From positions 3,226-67,225 of the forward strand of contig SBEK01000001.1 of assembly GCA_009668925.1 (NCBI GenBank): a stretch of DNA of 64,000 nucleotides. The letters are read 5' to 3'. The stretch is from Deltaproteobacteria bacterium. Lineage in GTDB: Bacteria > Desulfobacterota > Syntrophia > Syntrophales > Smithellaceae. The notes beneath the pieces were generated by a model. That model was not told where the DNA came from. It saw only the letters and a list, made by a program, of their open reading frames with translations, and did not search any database. This document shows, piece after piece, positions 1 through 10,568 of this stretch (positions are counted from its first letter, which is position 1; every line of letters starts with the position of its first letter). The translations under genes were made by a program, and so were the position numbers.

Positions 1-591
1 TTGCTGCGGCAAGATTACCCGGATGACAATCAGTTGATTTATTCTGCGCCGCCGGCCGCGGGCACCAAAGATTTTATCCCTGCGGCCTATCCTCATCTGC
101 GGCGGATTCTGGACAACAACATTCTTTATCTCGCCAGCATCAAAGCCCTGTCCGCATGGTATGCTGAGGTGAGAAGGCCTTTTTTTGAAGTTCAGGAATT
201 TGGCCCGCACCTCTTAAGCGGAGCCCTGGCGCAACTTGCCCGGGCCGAGAAAGAACGCCTTGGCCGATTGAAGGCCCTGCTGGAAAAGGCGGCTTTGCCG
301 TCCCGGAGTCGGACGATGCCGGAAATGATCGCTGAACCACGAGCATACAGCGAATGCTTCTCCGATATCGAAAATGTCTTTGGTGAGCCGCTACGGGACA
401 GCAACATTGAAAAAGCCCGGGACTCGTTCCTCGGCCGTATCACGAAACCTGATCACTCTTTTACGACACCTTACCTCGACGCGGTCCGGAATCTCCCGCC
501 TGACGCGGTCGCCAGCGGAACCCGCTGGCTCAAGGGCCTTGTGGATTATTATTGCCAAAGAGCCTCATCAATGCTATCCTCCCGCCGTTAA
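1..591 (+). CDS. Unrecognised protein, C-terminal part (5' end outside window)
   Basis: The reading frame is open from the first base, so this is probably the C-terminal 196 or so residues of a longer protein; the TTG at position 1 may be internal. I do not recognise the family. The visible part is mostly helical in character, with no signal peptide, membrane segment or known catalytic motif. It contains an aromatic-rich stretch near residues 40-65 (NILYLASIKALSAWYAEVRR) and a basic tail. It ends 24 bases before glmM on the same strand, so it may share a transcript with glmM and serve amino-sugar or envelope metabolism, but that is only context. Confidence 0.6.
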   Translation: MLRQDYPDDNQLIYSAPPAAGTKDFIPAAYPHLRRILDNNILYLASIKALSAWYAEVRRPFFEVQEFGPHLLSGALAQLARAEKERLGRLKALLEKAALPSRSRTMPEMIAEPRAYSECFSDIENVFGEPLRDSNIEKARDSFLGRITKPDHSFTTPYLDAVRNLPPDAVASGTRWLKGLVDYYCQRASSMLSSRR

Positions 592-615
592 TTCAAAATA
601 TCTTCGTTCGGGATA

Positions 616-1971
616 ATGGGCATGGGTAAGTTATTCGGAACCGACGGGATCAGAGGAGAGGCCAACCGCTATCCGGTCAATGCCGAGATCGCTTTCAAAG
701 TCGGCCAAACCGTCGCCTATCTGTTCAAAAGAAACAACCACCGGGCTCGCGTGATTATTGGGAAAGATACGCGAATCTCCGGCTATATGCTGGAAAGCTC
801 TCTTTCGGCCGGCATCACCTCCATGGGCGGCGACCCTTATCTGGTCGGTGTGCTGCCGACCCCCGGGATCGCCTTTATCACGCAGAACATGCGCGCGGAC
901 GCCGGTATCGTCATTTCCGCTTCGCACAATCCCTATCAGGACAACGGATTAAAAATTTTCGACGCCAACGGATTCAAACTGACCGATGCGCAGGAAGAGA
1001 CCATCGAAGACATGATTCCGGGCGATAAGCTCACCGGGTTTCTGCCTCCCGCCAGGGCCATGGGCAAGGCGTTTCGCATCGATGACATCCGCGGCCGATA
1101 TATCGTTTTCGTGAAAAATTCTTTTCCCCGCCACCTGTCGATGGCCTCGATGAAGATTGTGCTGGACACATCGAACGGCGCCACATACCGGGTCGCGCCC
1201 GACGCCTTTCTGGAACTCGGCGCCGATGTCGAAGTGATTCACAACACCCCCAACGGCTTTAACATCAACGATGGGTGCGGCTCCCAGCACACGGAGGATC
1301 TGAGGCGAACCGTTCTTAAAAGCGGAGCGGCCATAGGACTCGCCTTTGACGGCGACGGGGACCGGTTGATCGCCGTTGATGAAAAGGGAAACGAAATCAC
1401 GGGCGATCAGATGCTCATCATCTGCGCCTGCCTCCTGAAAAAGGAAGGCCTGCTGAAAAACGACCTTCTCGTCACCACGGTCATGAGTAATCTGGGACTT
1501 CGGGTCGCCTGCAAAAAATATGGATTCCGGCATCATGCCTCCCTCGTCGGCGACCGGTATGTTCTGGCCGATATGCTGCGTCTCCAAGCCGTCATCGGCG
1601 GCGAGGACGCCGGGCATATGATTTTCCTCGAACATCATAAAACGGGAGACGGCATCATTGCAGCCATGCAGCTCATCGCTGCGATGCTCAAAGAAGGCAA
1701 ACCGCTTTCCGAACTTGCCCGTTTGATGGATGTTTTTCCGCAGAAGCTGATCAATATCAACGTCGGCAGCAAGCCGGAAATTACGGAGCGTCCCCGGATC
1801 ATGCAGATGATCCGCGACGTGGAACGGGCCTTGGGCGATGAAGGGCGCGTTCTGGTCAGATATTCCGGCACTCAAAACATGTGCCGGATCATGGTCGAAG
1901 GACCGTCGCAGGAACTCACGGAAAAATATTGCCAGCAGATCGCTGACGTGGTAAAAAGCGACATCGGTTGA
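616..1971 (+). CDS. glmM: Phosphoglucosamine mutase GlmM
   Basis: Converts glucosamine-6-phosphate to glucosamine-1-phosphate, the step before UDP-GlcNAc synthesis for peptidoglycan and LPS; cytoplasmic. The 451-residue length is normal. The N-terminus has the family GKLFGTDGIRGEAN segment. The phosphoserine loop ISASHNP places the catalytic serine at residue 103, and the magnesium loop DGDGDR is at 245-250. The C-terminal phosphate-binding segment VRYSGTQNMCRIMVEG is intact. An in-frame ATG two codons later (622) begins right at GKLFGTDG and could be the true start; no strong ribosome-binding site separates the two. It lies between an unrecognised gene and pyrG on the same strand, a small envelope/nucleotide precursor group. 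Confidence 0.96.
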   Translation: MGMGKLFGTDGIRGEANRYPVNAEIAFKVGQTVAYLFKRNNHRARVIIGKDTRISGYMLESSLSAGITSMGGDPYLVGVLPTPGIAFITQNMRADAGIVISASHNPYQDNGLKIFDANGFKLTDAQEETIEDMIPGDKLTGFLPPARAMGKAFRIDDIRGRYIVFVKNSFPRHLSMASMKIVLDTSNGATYRVAPDAFLELGADVEVIHNTPNGFNINDGCGSQHTEDLRRTVLKSGAAIGLAFDGDGDRLIAVDEKGNEITGDQMLIICACLLKKEGLLKNDLLVTTVMSNLGLRVACKKYGFRHHASLVGDRYVLADMLRLQAVIGGEDAGHMIFLEHHKTGDGIIAAMQLIAAMLKEGKPLSELARLMDVFPQKLININVGSKPEITERPRIMQMIRDVERALGDEGRVLVRYSGTQNMCRIMVEGPSQELTEKYCQQIADVVKSDIG

Positions 1972-1998
1972 CCGTGGTCTAAATTCGGATCCCGTTAG

Positions 1999-3741
<1,743 letters not shown>

Positions 3742-3745
3742 AACG

Positions 3746-5716
3746 TCAGGGTGCAGGGACAGTGAAGGGGATGGTGATTTTATAAACACCGCCGGCCAGG
3801 ACCGTCTGCACCGGATAGATCGCTTTTTCATAGACCTTCAGCATGGCCCGGTTGTTTTCCAGAACGTCGGCCTTGAAACCGGCAACGCCCTCTTCCCGCG
3901 CCGCACGGATCAGAAGATTGAAGAGATACGTTGAAATGCCCATCCCTTGGTATTGCTCGTCCACAATGAACGCCGTGTCGGCATAGGACTCTCCCTTTGA
4001 CCGGACATAGCGGGCTTCGCCGATGATTTTCTCAACGCCGGATTCATCCACGATGGCCACAAGGGACATCGTGTAGCGGTAATCCACGTTGACATATTCC
4101 TGCATCTTTTTATGGGGCATGGTCTTGATCGGGCTGAAATAGCGGTAATACACCGACTGATCGGAAAACCGGTAAAACAGCCTCCGCATCTCTTCTTCAT
4201 CGGATGGTTTGATCGCGCGGAACCGCACGGTCAGACTGTCTTTGAATCTGTGCGAACACGCGATTTTGTCCGGATAAAGATGGCCGGATTCCGCAAAATA
4301 GATTTGGTCGGCGTAAATCATTCTCGCTTCCTTGGCCTGACGGACCAGCTCGGCGCGGTCGTCGGGATGGGCGATTTCAATGAGCGCCTGAGCGCGTTCG
4401 CGCAGGGTCTTGCCCATCAGATAAGCGACACCGTACTCGGTCACCACGACATCCATGGATTCACGATTGGTAAACTGGAAAGGATATTCGTCCAGAGAAA
4501 GAAGAATATTCCCCTTTCCTTTCCGGTTGCGGCTGGGCAGCGCAAACACCGTCCGGCCATTTTTGGAAAGCGTGGCTCCCATAAAAAGCTCCAGGACGTT
4601 GCCGGGGCCGGCGGTGACGTTGCCCTTGCCGGTATGCAGCGCGACATCACCAGTCAAGTCCACTTTCCTCGCCGGGAAAATGGCCACCATGTTGTCGTTG
4701 CGGCCGATCACCCGCGGGTCCATAACAATATCCTGCGGCTGAAATTCCACAAGCGAATTCAGATCCAGCCACGACATCAATTCTTTGGTGCCCAGGACAT
4801 GCGAGGCGCAGGATTTTCCCCGAAAAATGCTCTTATACCGATTGGTCACCGCACCGCTTTTCACCAGGTCCATCAGGGCATCGGTAAAAAAAGGCGAATG
4901 CACTCCCAGATTTTTCTTCGTCGCCAGTGTTTTGGCCAGCGCTTCATACAGCGGTCCGATGCCGTAGGAAATACAATTGCCGTCCTGGATAACGGATGCA
5001 ACATTACCGGCAATTTTCAGGTAAACGTCCTGCAGCGGCCAGCGCCGCACATAATAGGGAGGCTCGGCTCCCTCGACCAGGTAGTGAAAATCATCCATAT
5101 TCACCAGTGTATCGCCCATGGTCCGGGGAATCTGGTCATTGATTTCACCGACGATGATCTTCGCCATTTCCATAGCCTGCTTTTCCACGGACGTCCCCAC
5201 GAGATAGGCGTAACCATTGTCATCAGGGGGCGTCACCTGAATAAAAGCCACGTCGATGTTGATCGCACCGCTTTTAAAAAGCCAGGACACACGCGAAAAA
5301 CGACTGGGGATCAAATCCACCCGGCCCTGGCTGATGGCGTCGGAAGCCAGCCAGCCCGAAAAAAATGTCTTCAACCGAAATTTCCGGGCATAGCGTTCAT
5401 CAATGGCCACGGCATCCCCCAGACTGACCAGTTGAATCAGCTCCAGATCCTGAAGGTTAAACTGATTGGATTCCATGAGGTGTTTAACCAGCGTGCGGGG
5501 TTCGGCCATGCCGGTCCCGAGAAAAATACTCATCCCCGGATCAATTTTATCCAGCACATCGCTGGGTGACACAATTTTCTGCTTCCACATAATTTCCTGC
5601 CCATCGCTACCGAGAGTGTTTTCCGAAACCGCTCCGCCGGGGTCTTCGTCTCCATGACGGCCGCGCAGCGTTTCTCGAACCCGGCGGTATAAAGATCTTG
5701 CCTTGCCTTCAGTCAT
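3746..5716 (-). CDS. Acetyl-CoA hydrolase/transferase fused to a GNAT acetyltransferase domain
   Basis: Residues about 35-480 are an acetyl-CoA hydrolase/4-hydroxybutyrate CoA-transferase type domain, with the family segment VTEYGVAYLMGKTLRERAQAL near residue 424. Such enzymes exchange or release CoA from short acyl-CoA esters. From about residue 493 to the end there is a GNAT domain, recognised by the acetyl-CoA loop DEQYQGMGISTYLFNLLIRAA. The fusion is seen directly; the GNAT substrate is unknown, but lysine acetylation tuned to acetyl-CoA level is plausible. ATG at 5716 is preferred over an upstream GTG at 5734 because AGGCGAG lies just before it. The gpsA-like gene on the same strand is 45-63 bases upstream, so they may be cotranscribed. 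A related bifunctional family is known in anaerobic Proteobacteria. Confidence 0.88.
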   Translation of the reverse strand: MTEGKARSLYRRVRETLRGRHGDEDPGGAVSENTLGSDGQEIMWKQKIVSPSDVLDKIDPGMSIFLGTGMAEPRTLVKHLMESNQFNLQDLELIQLVSLGDAVAIDERYARKFRLKTFFSGWLASDAISQGRVDLIPSRFSRVSWLFKSGAINIDVAFIQVTPPDDNGYAYLVGTSVEKQAMEMAKIIVGEINDQIPRTMGDTLVNMDDFHYLVEGAEPPYYVRRWPLQDVYLKIAGNVASVIQDGNCISYGIGPLYEALAKTLATKKNLGVHSPFFTDALMDLVKSGAVTNRYKSIFRGKSCASHVLGTKELMSWLDLNSLVEFQPQDIVMDPRVIGRNDNMVAIFPARKVDLTGDVALHTGKGNVTAGPGNVLELFMGATLSKNGRTVFALPSRNRKGKGNILLSLDEYPFQFTNRESMDVVVTEYGVAYLMGKTLRERAQALIEIAHPDDRAELVRQAKEARMIYADQIYFAESGHLYPDKIACSHRFKDSLTVRFRAIKPSDEEEMRRLFYRFSDQSVYYRYFSPIKTMPHKKMQEYVNVDYRYTMSLVAIVDESGVEKIIGEARYVRSKGESYADTAFIVDEQYQGMGISTYLFNLLIRAAREEGVAGFKADVLENNRAMLKVYEKAIYPVQTVLAGGVYKITIPFTVPAP

Positions 5717-5779
5717 GATGGTCTCGCCTGACACCGCCGCCCCGACGGGAAAAGCCGGAGAAAATACATTTGCGGAATA

Positions 5780-6973
5780 TCAATCAAACATTTCTTTATC
5801 CCGCCGGTACCAGTAATCGGGAAAAAGACGATACATGAGCCTGGAGAATGGACCGATGTATTCATTCTTTCTCTTATCGAACTGACAGGCATGAACGATC
5901 ATATCCTTGATCGCTTCCTTACTGCCCCCCTTATTAAAAATCGTATAAGCGCACGAAAAAAGCGGGCTGTACATATTCTTCTTTTCCAGGTATTTATAAA
6001 CGTTGCGAATCGTGTTGGGGCCTTCCGGCGTGCCGTCAATCCGGCCCAGCACCCGCAGATTGGTCTCAATGGGATTGCCGCTGTAGAGCTCATAAAAATG
6101 TTTTCCGTAGCGATAATTCTTGCTGGCCAGGGAAGAAACCGTGACATACATATCTCCCACGCCGGCCTGCGAATGAAACGCCTGAAAACTCCCTCCCAGA
6201 AGGCGGGTGAGGGATCGGATTTCGACGCCGGCCCGGGCAAAGATGGTGCCCGGAATGGAATCGCCCAGGTCCAGCGAATCCGTGAGGCCCTTAATATTGG
6301 CAACGATGTTTTTCAGCGCGCCGCAGGCTTCCACACCGATCTTGTCGAAATTGTAATAGGCATACAGCTCCTTGCGGTTGAACATCAGCAGATAATCGCG
6401 AATAATATTGGCCGTGCGCCGATTCCCCGCTACGGTCAGACACACCGGCTTGCCCAGCGCGATGTCCATATCGAAAAAAGGTCCGCCGAGACAGGCCACC
6501 TGATACTTATGCTCCAGATTGTACAAATGGTTGTGAATCAGTTGGGACGGTGTGATCAGTTCGGTGGAAATTTCATCGGATTTTAGCCCCTTAATGGGCG
6601 AAATCAGGCAGGTATCCCCCGCCTTCTTGTCAATCATCGGCTTCAGATAATTGAGCAGTTCCGGCAGACGATTCATGGTGACGGACAGAATAATGAAATC
6701 GTTATTTTCGACGATATGTTCCAGGTCGTTTGTGGCATAAACCTTCGGCGACAGGCGCGGGACCTGATCCATGCCGCCCATCCGCCTGGCCAAATCTTCA
6801 GTTAAATGAATCGGATTTAAGCGATCCCGATTGATGGCTTTGCAGACGTCCGAGTTGTGGTAGTAAATGGCGACCCGTTTATTGTCGCGTCCCAATTTAT
6901 AGGCGAACGATGTACCCAAACGTCCCGGTCCGATAATGGCGACTCTTGTAGTGTCTAAACTGGAAACGATCAT
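5780..6973 (-). CDS. GpsA-like NAD(P)-dependent glycerol-3-phosphate dehydrogenase family protein
   Basis: A 397-residue dehydrogenase of the glycerol-3-phosphate/6-phosphogluconate type. The N-terminal Rossmann fold has VAIIGPGRLGTSFA at residues 11-24, and the C-terminal helical domain keeps the catalytic-lysine region CGALKNIVANIKG and the GVGDMYVTVSS...NYRYG block that corresponds to GDLxxT...SRNxxxG in GpsA. It differs from ordinary GpsA: the usual GPSFAxE motif reads GGPFFDMD, and the protein is some 60 residues longer at the C-terminus. It may therefore act on a different polyol phosphate or be a diverged GpsA. It precedes the hydrolase/transferase-GNAT gene on the same strand. ATG at 6973 is used, with GAGG very close to it. 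Confidence 0.8.
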   Translation of the reverse strand: MIVSSLDTTRVAIIGPGRLGTSFAYKLGRDNKRVAIYYHNSDVCKAINRDRLNPIHLTEDLARRMGGMDQVPRLSPKVYATNDLEHIVENNDFIILSVTMNRLPELLNYLKPMIDKKAGDTCLISPIKGLKSDEISTELITPSQLIHNHLYNLEHKYQVACLGGPFFDMDIALGKPVCLTVAGNRRTANIIRDYLLMFNRKELYAYYNFDKIGVEACGALKNIVANIKGLTDSLDLGDSIPGTIFARAGVEIRSLTRLLGGSFQAFHSQAGVGDMYVTVSSLASKNYRYGKHFYELYSGNPIETNLRVLGRIDGTPEGPNTIRNVYKYLEKKNMYSPLFSCAYTIFNKGGSKEAIKDMIVHACQFDKRKNEYIGPFSRLMYRLFPDYWYRRDKEMFD

Positions 6974-7259
6974 TCCTCATCACTCTTCATTCAAAATTAT
7001 ATACTTATTATAGGAAACTCCTCTTCCCCATGTCAAACCCTATTAGCCTTTTTGAAAAAAGTAAAATAAAATTTGCCGGGGAAGGGCGGTTTTTAGTTGC
7101 ATTATGCCCAGGGATTGTTTAAAAAATAGGGACTTCATCGAAAGAACGAGACTGATATAAAATTCAACAGATGACTCTTCCCTGAAGGCAATACCGGCAG
7201 CCTTCCAGTTTGCAGATCGGGAAGACATTCCGCATGATGCTTGAGGCAAATAAAATCTT

Positions 7260-7913
7260 ATGGCCAGGGAAGCAATTCTTCATTATCCAAACGGAGCAAT
7301 CAAGGAAAAAAAATATCTGGAAGAAGGGAAAGTGGAAGGCGAGTATACGTCGTATTTCCCGGGCGGACAGATCATGACTCAGCTCCATTTCGTAAATGGC
7401 CGGCGCAATGGCCCCGCCGTCAGTTATTATTCCAATGCCCAGATTCGGGAAAAAGTTAATTTTATCAACGGCAAGATGGATGGCCCCTATATTTCCTATT
7501 TTGAGAACGGGCATGTACGGGAAGAGGAAAATTATCAAGACGGCAAATTGCACGGTCGTTACCGCCGTTACTTCAAAACGGGCGAACTGCGGGAAGAGGA
7601 AAATTATCAAAATGGAAAGTTTGAAGGCCCCTATTTCCTCTATTACAAAAGCGGGCAAGTGAAGGAACGCGGGTCTTTCAAGAACGATAAACGCGACGGT
7701 GAGTACGTTGCTTATTTCAAGAACGGACAGGTCAAAGAGAAAGCAACGTACAGAAACGGCAATCTGACGGGTACCTTTCTGACCTTTAACGAGAACGGCG
7801 ATCATCGGGATGAAGACGGCGGCGAGGACGGCGATACGGCGCGCACCTGGGACGAAAAAGATGTCGCGAACCTGCTCCACGACCTGAGCCATTTCGACAA
7901 AAAGAAGAAATGA
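7260..7913 (+). CDS. YwqK-type repeat protein
   Basis: A 217-residue protein built almost wholly of about seven tandem repeats of 22-23 residues, each of the form GxYxxYxxNGxxxExxxYxNGKxxG. This is the repeat named after the YwqK family (MORN-like), often annotated as an antitoxin component. No toxin gene is seen next to it, so the antitoxin label is not supported here; a scaffold or surface role is equally open. The tail is acidic then lysine-rich (HFDKKKK). There is no signal peptide. GAGG at 7243-7246 precedes the ATG. It is followed by palindromic repeat sequence and then a UspA gene, and is divergent from the gpsA-like gene across 286 bases in which I found no other gene. Confidence 0.8.
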   Translation: MAREAILHYPNGAIKEKKYLEEGKVEGEYTSYFPGGQIMTQLHFVNGRRNGPAVSYYSNAQIREKVNFINGKMDGPYISYFENGHVREEENYQDGKLHGRYRRYFKTGELREEENYQNGKFEGPYFLYYKSGQVKERGSFKNDKRDGEYVAYFKNGQVKEKATYRNGNLTGTFLTFNENGDHRDEDGGEDGDTARTWDEKDVANLLHDLSHFDKKKK

Positions 7914-7921
7914 ATCAAAAA

Positions 7922-8011
7922 CCTCGCAGCAAGCTGTCGAGGTATGAAATGGACGTCATTATTTCGCAGCAAGTTACGGAGAATTAACGCTCGTCCCGCT
8001 TAAGCGGGATC
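7922..8011. repeat. Palindromic intergenic repeat, two hairpins (copy 1 of the GACGAGCGTTAAT family)
   Basis: Immediately after the YwqK gene there is a short hairpin (7922-7942, CCTCGCAGC paired with GCTGTCGAGG, one bulge), then ATTAACGCTCGTC followed by a perfect palindrome CCCGCTTAAGCGGG (7995-8008). Read on the minus strand, the 7983-8011 part is GATCCCGCTT, a variable stretch, then GACGAGCGTTAAT. Related copies lie at 10540-10568 and twice at 26878-27010. The position between genes and the palindromes resemble REP-type elements; transcription termination by the hairpins is possible but there is no T-run. Confidence 0.7.
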
Positions 8012-8037
8012 AAAACCGCAGACAAGGAGACGGACGC

Positions 8038-8877
8038 ATGATCAAGACCATACTCATTCCGGTGGACGGATCGGCCAACAGCTCCACAGCACTCGATTAT
8101 GGAATCTATATTGCACCGAAATTCGAGGCGACCATCACGGGACTGCATGTCATCGACGTGTTTCTGATTCAGGGGCCGATGATGACCGATATCTCGGCCA
8201 CGGTCGGTGTAACGCCCTACGACGGCTTTTCCGAAGCCGTCGAAACGTCGCTCACAGAAAAGGCGGATCTCCTCTTGAAAACATTCGACGGCCGCTGCCG
8301 GACGGCGGGCGTCCCCTGCGCAACAAAAAAGAACATCGGCAAAATCAGCGATACCATTATAGAGGAAGCGGAAAACGCGGACCTGATCCTGATGGCCAAG
8401 AAGGGCGAACACTTTCATCTGAAGGAAGGCGGCCTCATCGGGTCCGTCGCCGAAATCGTAATTCGCCGTTCCGGCAAACCGGTGATGGTCATTCCCGAAG
8501 CCTTTCGAGAAATTGAAAGCATGGGACTGGCTTATGACGGCAGCGCTCCCGCCCGGAAGGCCCTGGAGCTGTCTCTCACAATTTCGGAAAAAGCCAAGTG
8601 GCCCATCACGGTGCTGATCATCAATCCGGACGAGGCGAAGGCGGCCGAGTTGTGCGCCCAGGTTGAAGACGCGGTCCAGCAGGGCCTCGCCGATTGCGAA
8701 GTCGTTATTTCCTCCGGAAAGGAAAAGGATGACATCCTCAAATTTATTCAGGAGGGATCCGTCGAGTTGATGGTGATGGGAGCATACGGGCATAACCGTT
8801 TGCGGGAATGGCTTTTAGGCAGCACCACCGCGCATATCATCCATAAGAGCCCCATCCCCGTTTTATTGATACGCTGA
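8038..8877 (+). CDS. Universal stress protein with two UspA domains
   Basis: The 279-residue protein is two tandem UspA domains (about 1-158 and 160-279). The second has an intact nucleotide-binding motif GAYGHNRLREWLLGSTTAHI followed by SPIPVLLIR. The first has a looser version (KKGEHFHLKEGGLIGSVAE...SGKPVMVIP), so ATP binding may be confined to the second half. UspA proteins act in stress and energy-limited survival; no partner can be named. An AGGAGACGG-type ribosome site lies just before the ATG. It is followed after 23 bases by the UDP-sugar dehydrogenase, so the two are probably cotranscribed. Confidence 0.9.
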   Translation: MIKTILIPVDGSANSSTALDYGIYIAPKFEATITGLHVIDVFLIQGPMMTDISATVGVTPYDGFSEAVETSLTEKADLLLKTFDGRCRTAGVPCATKKNIGKISDTIIEEAENADLILMAKKGEHFHLKEGGLIGSVAEIVIRRSGKPVMVIPEAFREIESMGLAYDGSAPARKALELSLTISEKAKWPITVLIINPDEAKAAELCAQVEDAVQQGLADCEVVISSGKEKDDILKFIQEGSVELMVMGAYGHNRLREWLLGSTTAHIIHKSPIPVLLIR

Positions 8878-8900
8878 AATTTCCGAACCCCGGAGGAAAA

Positions 8901-10526
8901 ATGGACCCCCTGGTTTCCATCAGTCCCGACGGCATCCGCTATCCGTTGCCTCAACCCGAAGATTACAAAACCGAAATCACCCGGATGGAAAAACTGATCG
9001 GTCAGGCGCGGAAAAAGGGCCAGGAGATCGTCGTCGTCATGGGAGTGGGCTTTGTCGGTTCCGTCATGGCGGCCATCATTGCCGATACGACCACCAAGCG
9101 GGGCAAGCCGGGCAAGTTTGTCATCGGTATGCAGCGGCCCAGCAGGAGAAGTTACTGGAAGATCCCCAAACTCAACGAAGGCATTTCCCCGGTTAAGGCG
9201 GAGGATCCGGAAGTCGACCCGATGATCAGGCGCTGTGTTCTGGACAAAAAGACCCTGGTGGCAACCTACGTGTACGACGTCCTTAAATTCGCCGATGTCG
9301 CGGTTGTCGATGTTCAGCTGGATTATGCCAAGAATGAACTGGGCAACGTCAGAAACGGCCATGTCGAAATGTCCGCACTGGAAGAGTCTTTCGACATCAT
9401 CGCCCATCACATCCCCGCTCATTGCCTGGTCCTCATCGAAACGACCGTCGCCCCGGGAACCACCGAGCAGGTCGCGCTTCCGGCGATGAGAAAGATCTTC
9501 CGCCAGCGGGGCATCAAGACGGACCCGCTCATTGCCCACAGCTATGAGCGCGTCATGCCGGGGCGGGATTATGTGGCCTCCATCCGAGATTTCTGGCGGG
9601 TATGTTCCGGTGTCAGCGAAGAAGCCAAACTCAAAGTCGTCACGTTTTTAAACGAAGTGCTGAATACGGACAAATTCCCCCTCACCGTTCTGGATCGGCC
9701 TATTGAATCAGAGACGGCCAAGGTCGTGGAGAACAGCTACCGGGCAACGATCCTCGCTTTCCTGGATGAATGGAGTCTCTTTGCGGAGAGAAACGGCGTG
9801 GATCTCATCAAGGTGATCAAAGCCGTCAAAGTACGACCGACCCATTCGAATATGATTTTTCCCGGACCCGGGATCGGAGGCTACTGCCTGCCGAAGGACG
9901 GCGGTCTGGGGGTGTGGGCCAACCGGCACATTCTCGGCTTTGAAGACGATACGTTCAAGATGACCCCGCTGGCCATCGACATCAATGACACCCGGTCACT
10001 CCATGCCGCCCAGCTCGTTCGCGACGCCCTGCGGAATATGAGTTTGCCCATCGCCAGTGCGGAAGTGCTCATTCTGGGGGCATCCTACCGTGAGGATGTC
10101 GGCGATACCCGCTACAGCGGCTCCGAAATTCTGATCCGCAGATTGACGGAGATGGGTGCTGAAATCCGGGTGCACGATCCCTATGTGGACAAATGGTTTG
10201 AATTTGAAAATCAGGAAGAATATGCCGCGAGCAGCAAGTCCGTCTTTTTCCGCAATCAGAAGAAATTGAAAGATTTGCACGTCCAAAAAGATCTGAACAA
10301 AGCCCTGATGAATATCGACGCGCTGGTGCTGGCCGTTCGGCACAAAGCGTATCTGAAACTGGATCCGGCCAAAATCGTGAGGGCCGCCGGCCATCCGATC
10401 GCCGTCATTGACTGCTTCGGCATTCTCGATGACGACCGCATCCGGCAGTACCTCGCGCTCGGCTGCGATGTAAAAGGCCTCGGCCGCGGTCACATCAAGC
10501 GGTTGAAGGACCAGGTCGGCAGGTAG
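8901..10526 (+). CDS. Nucleotide-sugar (UDP-glucose/GDP-mannose family) dehydrogenase
   Basis: Predicted to oxidise a nucleotide sugar at C6 to the uronic acid with two NAD molecules. The N-terminal Rossmann domain has VVVMGVGFVGSVMAAIIAD; the segment LIETTVAPGTTEQ is typical of the family; the catalytic cysteine is Cys329 in GPGIGGYCLPKDGG; and the C-terminal UDP-binding domain begins LILGASYREDVGDTRYS. At 541 residues it is about 100 longer than WecC or Ugd, with an N-terminal extension of some 35 residues and an insert in the C-terminal domain (about 430-460). The exact sugar cannot be told. GGAGG precedes the ATG. No glycosyltransferase cluster adjoins it, so the polysaccharide served is unknown. 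Confidence 0.88.
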   Translation: MDPLVSISPDGIRYPLPQPEDYKTEITRMEKLIGQARKKGQEIVVVMGVGFVGSVMAAIIADTTTKRGKPGKFVIGMQRPSRRSYWKIPKLNEGISPVKAEDPEVDPMIRRCVLDKKTLVATYVYDVLKFADVAVVDVQLDYAKNELGNVRNGHVEMSALEESFDIIAHHIPAHCLVLIETTVAPGTTEQVALPAMRKIFRQRGIKTDPLIAHSYERVMPGRDYVASIRDFWRVCSGVSEEAKLKVVTFLNEVLNTDKFPLTVLDRPIESETAKVVENSYRATILAFLDEWSLFAERNGVDLIKVIKAVKVRPTHSNMIFPGPGIGGYCLPKDGGLGVWANRHILGFEDDTFKMTPLAIDINDTRSLHAAQLVRDALRNMSLPIASAEVLILGASYREDVGDTRYSGSEILIRRLTEMGAEIRVHDPYVDKWFEFENQEEYAASSKSVFFRNQKKLKDLHVQKDLNKALMNIDALVLAVRHKAYLKLDPAKIVRAAGHPIAVIDCFGILDDDRIRQYLALGCDVKGLGRGHIKRLKDQVGR

Positions 10527-10539
10527 GAATTTGAGGAGG

Positions 10540-10568
10540 TTAACGCGCGACCCGCGTAAGCGGGCCTA
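10540..10568. repeat. Palindromic intergenic repeat (copy 2 of the GACGAGCGTTAAT family)
   Basis: GTTAACGCGCGA followed by the near palindrome CCCGCGTAAGCGGG (10551-10564). It fills the space between the convergent dehydrogenase and surE genes and includes the surE stop codon (10566-10568). It resembles the copy at 7983-8011. Confidence 0.65.

Noticed and set aside
949..1875. Antisense open frame within glmM
   Set aside because: Lies wholly under glmM, which has all its motifs; no family resemblance.
4112..5569. Long open frame on the plus strand antisense to the hydrolase/transferase-GNAT gene
   Set aside because: It is fully contained in a well-supported gene on the other strand, has no ribosome site and low-complexity histidine/glutamine-rich translation typical of antisense frames in this GC range.
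7260..7913. Regular repeats that could be taken for a CRISPR array
   Set aside because: They are in-frame protein repeats of about 66-69 bp with conserved YxNGK coding and no spacers.
7260..7913. Toxin-antitoxin module, as YwqK proteins are often labelled antitoxins
   Set aside because: No toxin-like gene adjoins it; neighbours are a dehydrogenase and a UspA protein.
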